Assembly: GCF_007677725.1 (NCBI RefSeq)
Contig: NZ_VEDF01000017.1
Span: forward strand, 1-64,000
DNA: 64,000 bases
Source: Pseudomonas sp. URMO17WK12:I11
Lineage (GTDB): Bacteria > Pseudomonadota > Gammaproteobacteria > Pseudomonadales > Pseudomonadaceae
Reading direction: 5' to 3'
Both the position numbers and the translations under genes were made by a program. The notes beneath the pieces are model-generated. The model searched no databases, was not told the DNA's origin, and was given only the letters and a program-made list of their open reading frames with translations. Below, piece after piece: positions 63,127 to 64,000 of the stretch. Every line of letters begins with the position of its first letter. Within the stretch, counting starts at the first letter, position 1.

Positions 63127-64000
63127 GCCCCCGCTTCGCCCGACACCGGCTCGCCGATCACCACGCGGTCACCTTCGGCCAGGCCGTCCTTGATCTGCAC
63201 CTTGACGTTGTTGTTGATCCCAGCCTGCACGTTGCGCACCTGGGCGAAGCCCTTGGCATCGAGCACGCGTACCGGGAAGCTGCCATCGGCGTTACGCAGG
63301 CCCAGCGCCGCGACCGGCACGGTCAGCGCCTGGGCGGCGGTTTCAAGGACGATGTGTACCTGGGCGGTCATGGCAATACGCAGACGATGTTCGGGGTTGG
63401 GTACCTCGAACAGGGCGTTGTAGAACACCGCGCCACTGGGCTTGCTGCTGGCTTCGCTCTTGTCTCTGCTGTGGGCGTAGTCCTGCGGCGCAGGTTCGGT
63501 CCCGCGCAACTTGGCGTAGTAGCGCTTGTCCTCGCCAAGAATGGTGAAGTACACCGGTTGGCCGGGGCTGATGTGAATCACGTCAGCTTCCGAGACCTGG
63601 GCCTTGACCGTCATGGTGTCGAGGTCGGCCAGCTTGAGCAGCACCGGTGCCAGTTGGTTGGCGATCACCGTCTGCCCCTCCTGGGTGACGATACCCACCA
63701 CGTGCCCGGTGATGGGCGCGTTGATGCGCGTATAACCCAGATTGACCTTGGCCGTGTCGATCTCGACGCGGGCGCTCTGGATCTGTGCATCGAGCGAGCG
63801 CACCGCCGCTTGCTGCACTTCATAGTCGGACTCGGCGTTCTCGAAGTCCTGGCGCGACACCGACTCGTCTTCCTGCAACGCTCTGTAGCGCTCATAAACG
63901 CGCCGGGCCTGCTTGAGCTGGGCCAGGGCCGAGCGCTTTTGCGCCTGCAGTTTGTCTTCGTCGACCTCGGCCTGGCGCAAGGTGTTACGCAGCACCAGCG
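63123..64000 (-). CDS. MacA/PvdR-type periplasmic adaptor, 5' end outside the window
   Basis: About 292 C-terminal residues are visible: a coiled-coil segment (QAQKRSALAQLKQARRVYER), a lipoyl-like half (ARVEIDTAKVNLGYTRINAP), and a beta-barrel with a membrane-proximal domain (PEHRLRIAMTAQVHIVLETA). The missing N-terminus would hold the membrane anchor. It is coupled by a four-base overlap to the MacB-type gene, and the pair should drive tripartite export with an outer-membrane channel presumably encoded elsewhere. Confidence 0.85.
   Translation of the reverse strand, partial: LVLRNTLRQAEVDEDKLQAQKRSALAQLKQARRVYERYRALQEDESVSRQDFENAESDYEVQQAAVRSLDAQIQSARVEIDTAKVNLGYTRINAPITGHVVGIVTQEGQTVIANQLAPVLLKLADLDTMTVKAQVSEADVIHISPGQPVYFTILGEDKRYYAKLRGTEPAPQDYAHSRDKSEASSKPSGAVFYNALFEVPNPEHRLRIAMTAQVHIVLETAAQALTVPVAALGLRNADGSFPVRVLDAKGFAQVRNVQAGINNNVKVQIKDGLAEGDRVVIGEPVSGEAGA

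Noticed and set aside
1..64000. tRNA, rRNA, riboswitch or prophage attachment site
   Set aside because: No convincing cloverleaf, rRNA segment, known riboswitch core or att-like repeat next to a tRNA was seen by eye. A covariance-model scan would be needed to exclude small RNAs.

Overview
The window is chromosomal DNA of a GC-rich gammaproteobacterium, most likely a Pseudomonas of the P. putida group. Supporting signs are the malonate decarboxylase operon with MadL/MadM transport genes, the RlhA, TrmK and PvdT/MacB-type genes, REP-like palindromes after genes, and the codon use. A complete zeaxanthin-glucoside carotenoid cluster points to a yellow-pigmented relative (P. fulva/P. parafulva-like). 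That placement is inference, because no rRNA or other marker gene is present.

Region 1 (1-19426) is an accessory type VI secretion (T6SS) island, visibly more AT-rich than the rest except for its vgrG pieces. It opens with the 3' part of a vgrG, then an intact Tle4-type lipase effector with its immunity gene (tli4) broken by a frameshift. About 15 kb of degraded cassettes follow, built on one plan: a stub of the vgrG 5' end, a stub of an effector 3' end that keeps the C-terminal catalytic Asp/His region, and an immunity gene whose start usually overlaps the stub's stop codon. Seven Tli4-like immunity genes are intact (5368, 6763, 8304, 9704, 11271, 12617, 13929), an eighth (18356) is the closest intact relative of the broken cognate, and two lipoprotein immunity genes of another family lie at 15245 and 17257. 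Several are duplicates, one is a chimera and one is truncated. The island is flanked by near-identical vgrG segments (168-594 and 16198-16623) that could recombine.

Region 2 (19668-29545) holds a UvrA paralogue without the UvrB-binding segment, a small Rhs core gene, an EmrB/EmrA-like efflux pair, an unknown lipoprotein, an MFS transporter, and a REP array carrying copies of that transporter's own 3' end.

Region 3 (29623-38559) is mostly housekeeping: a LysR regulator, TrmK, RidA, a TonB-dependent receptor, RlhA, a class III aminotransferase and a LuxR-type regulator.

Region 4 (38647-46097) is the carotenoid cluster: crtE divergent from fni-crtX-crtY-crtI-crtB, with convergent crtZ. It should convert farnesyl-PP and IPP to zeaxanthin glucosides. 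Region 5 (46207-54416) is malonate catabolism: mdcR, then mdcABCDEGH-madLM on the minus strand, which import malonate and decarboxylate it to acetate.

Region 6 (54693-64000) has an HIBYL-CoA hydrolase/enoyl-CoA hydratase family gene with an acyl-CoA dehydrogenase, a hydrolase, a lipoprotein, a second REP array carrying the 3' end of the neighbouring hisN-type gene, a LuxR regulator, and a PvdT/PvdR (MacB/MacA)-type export pair cut by the window end.
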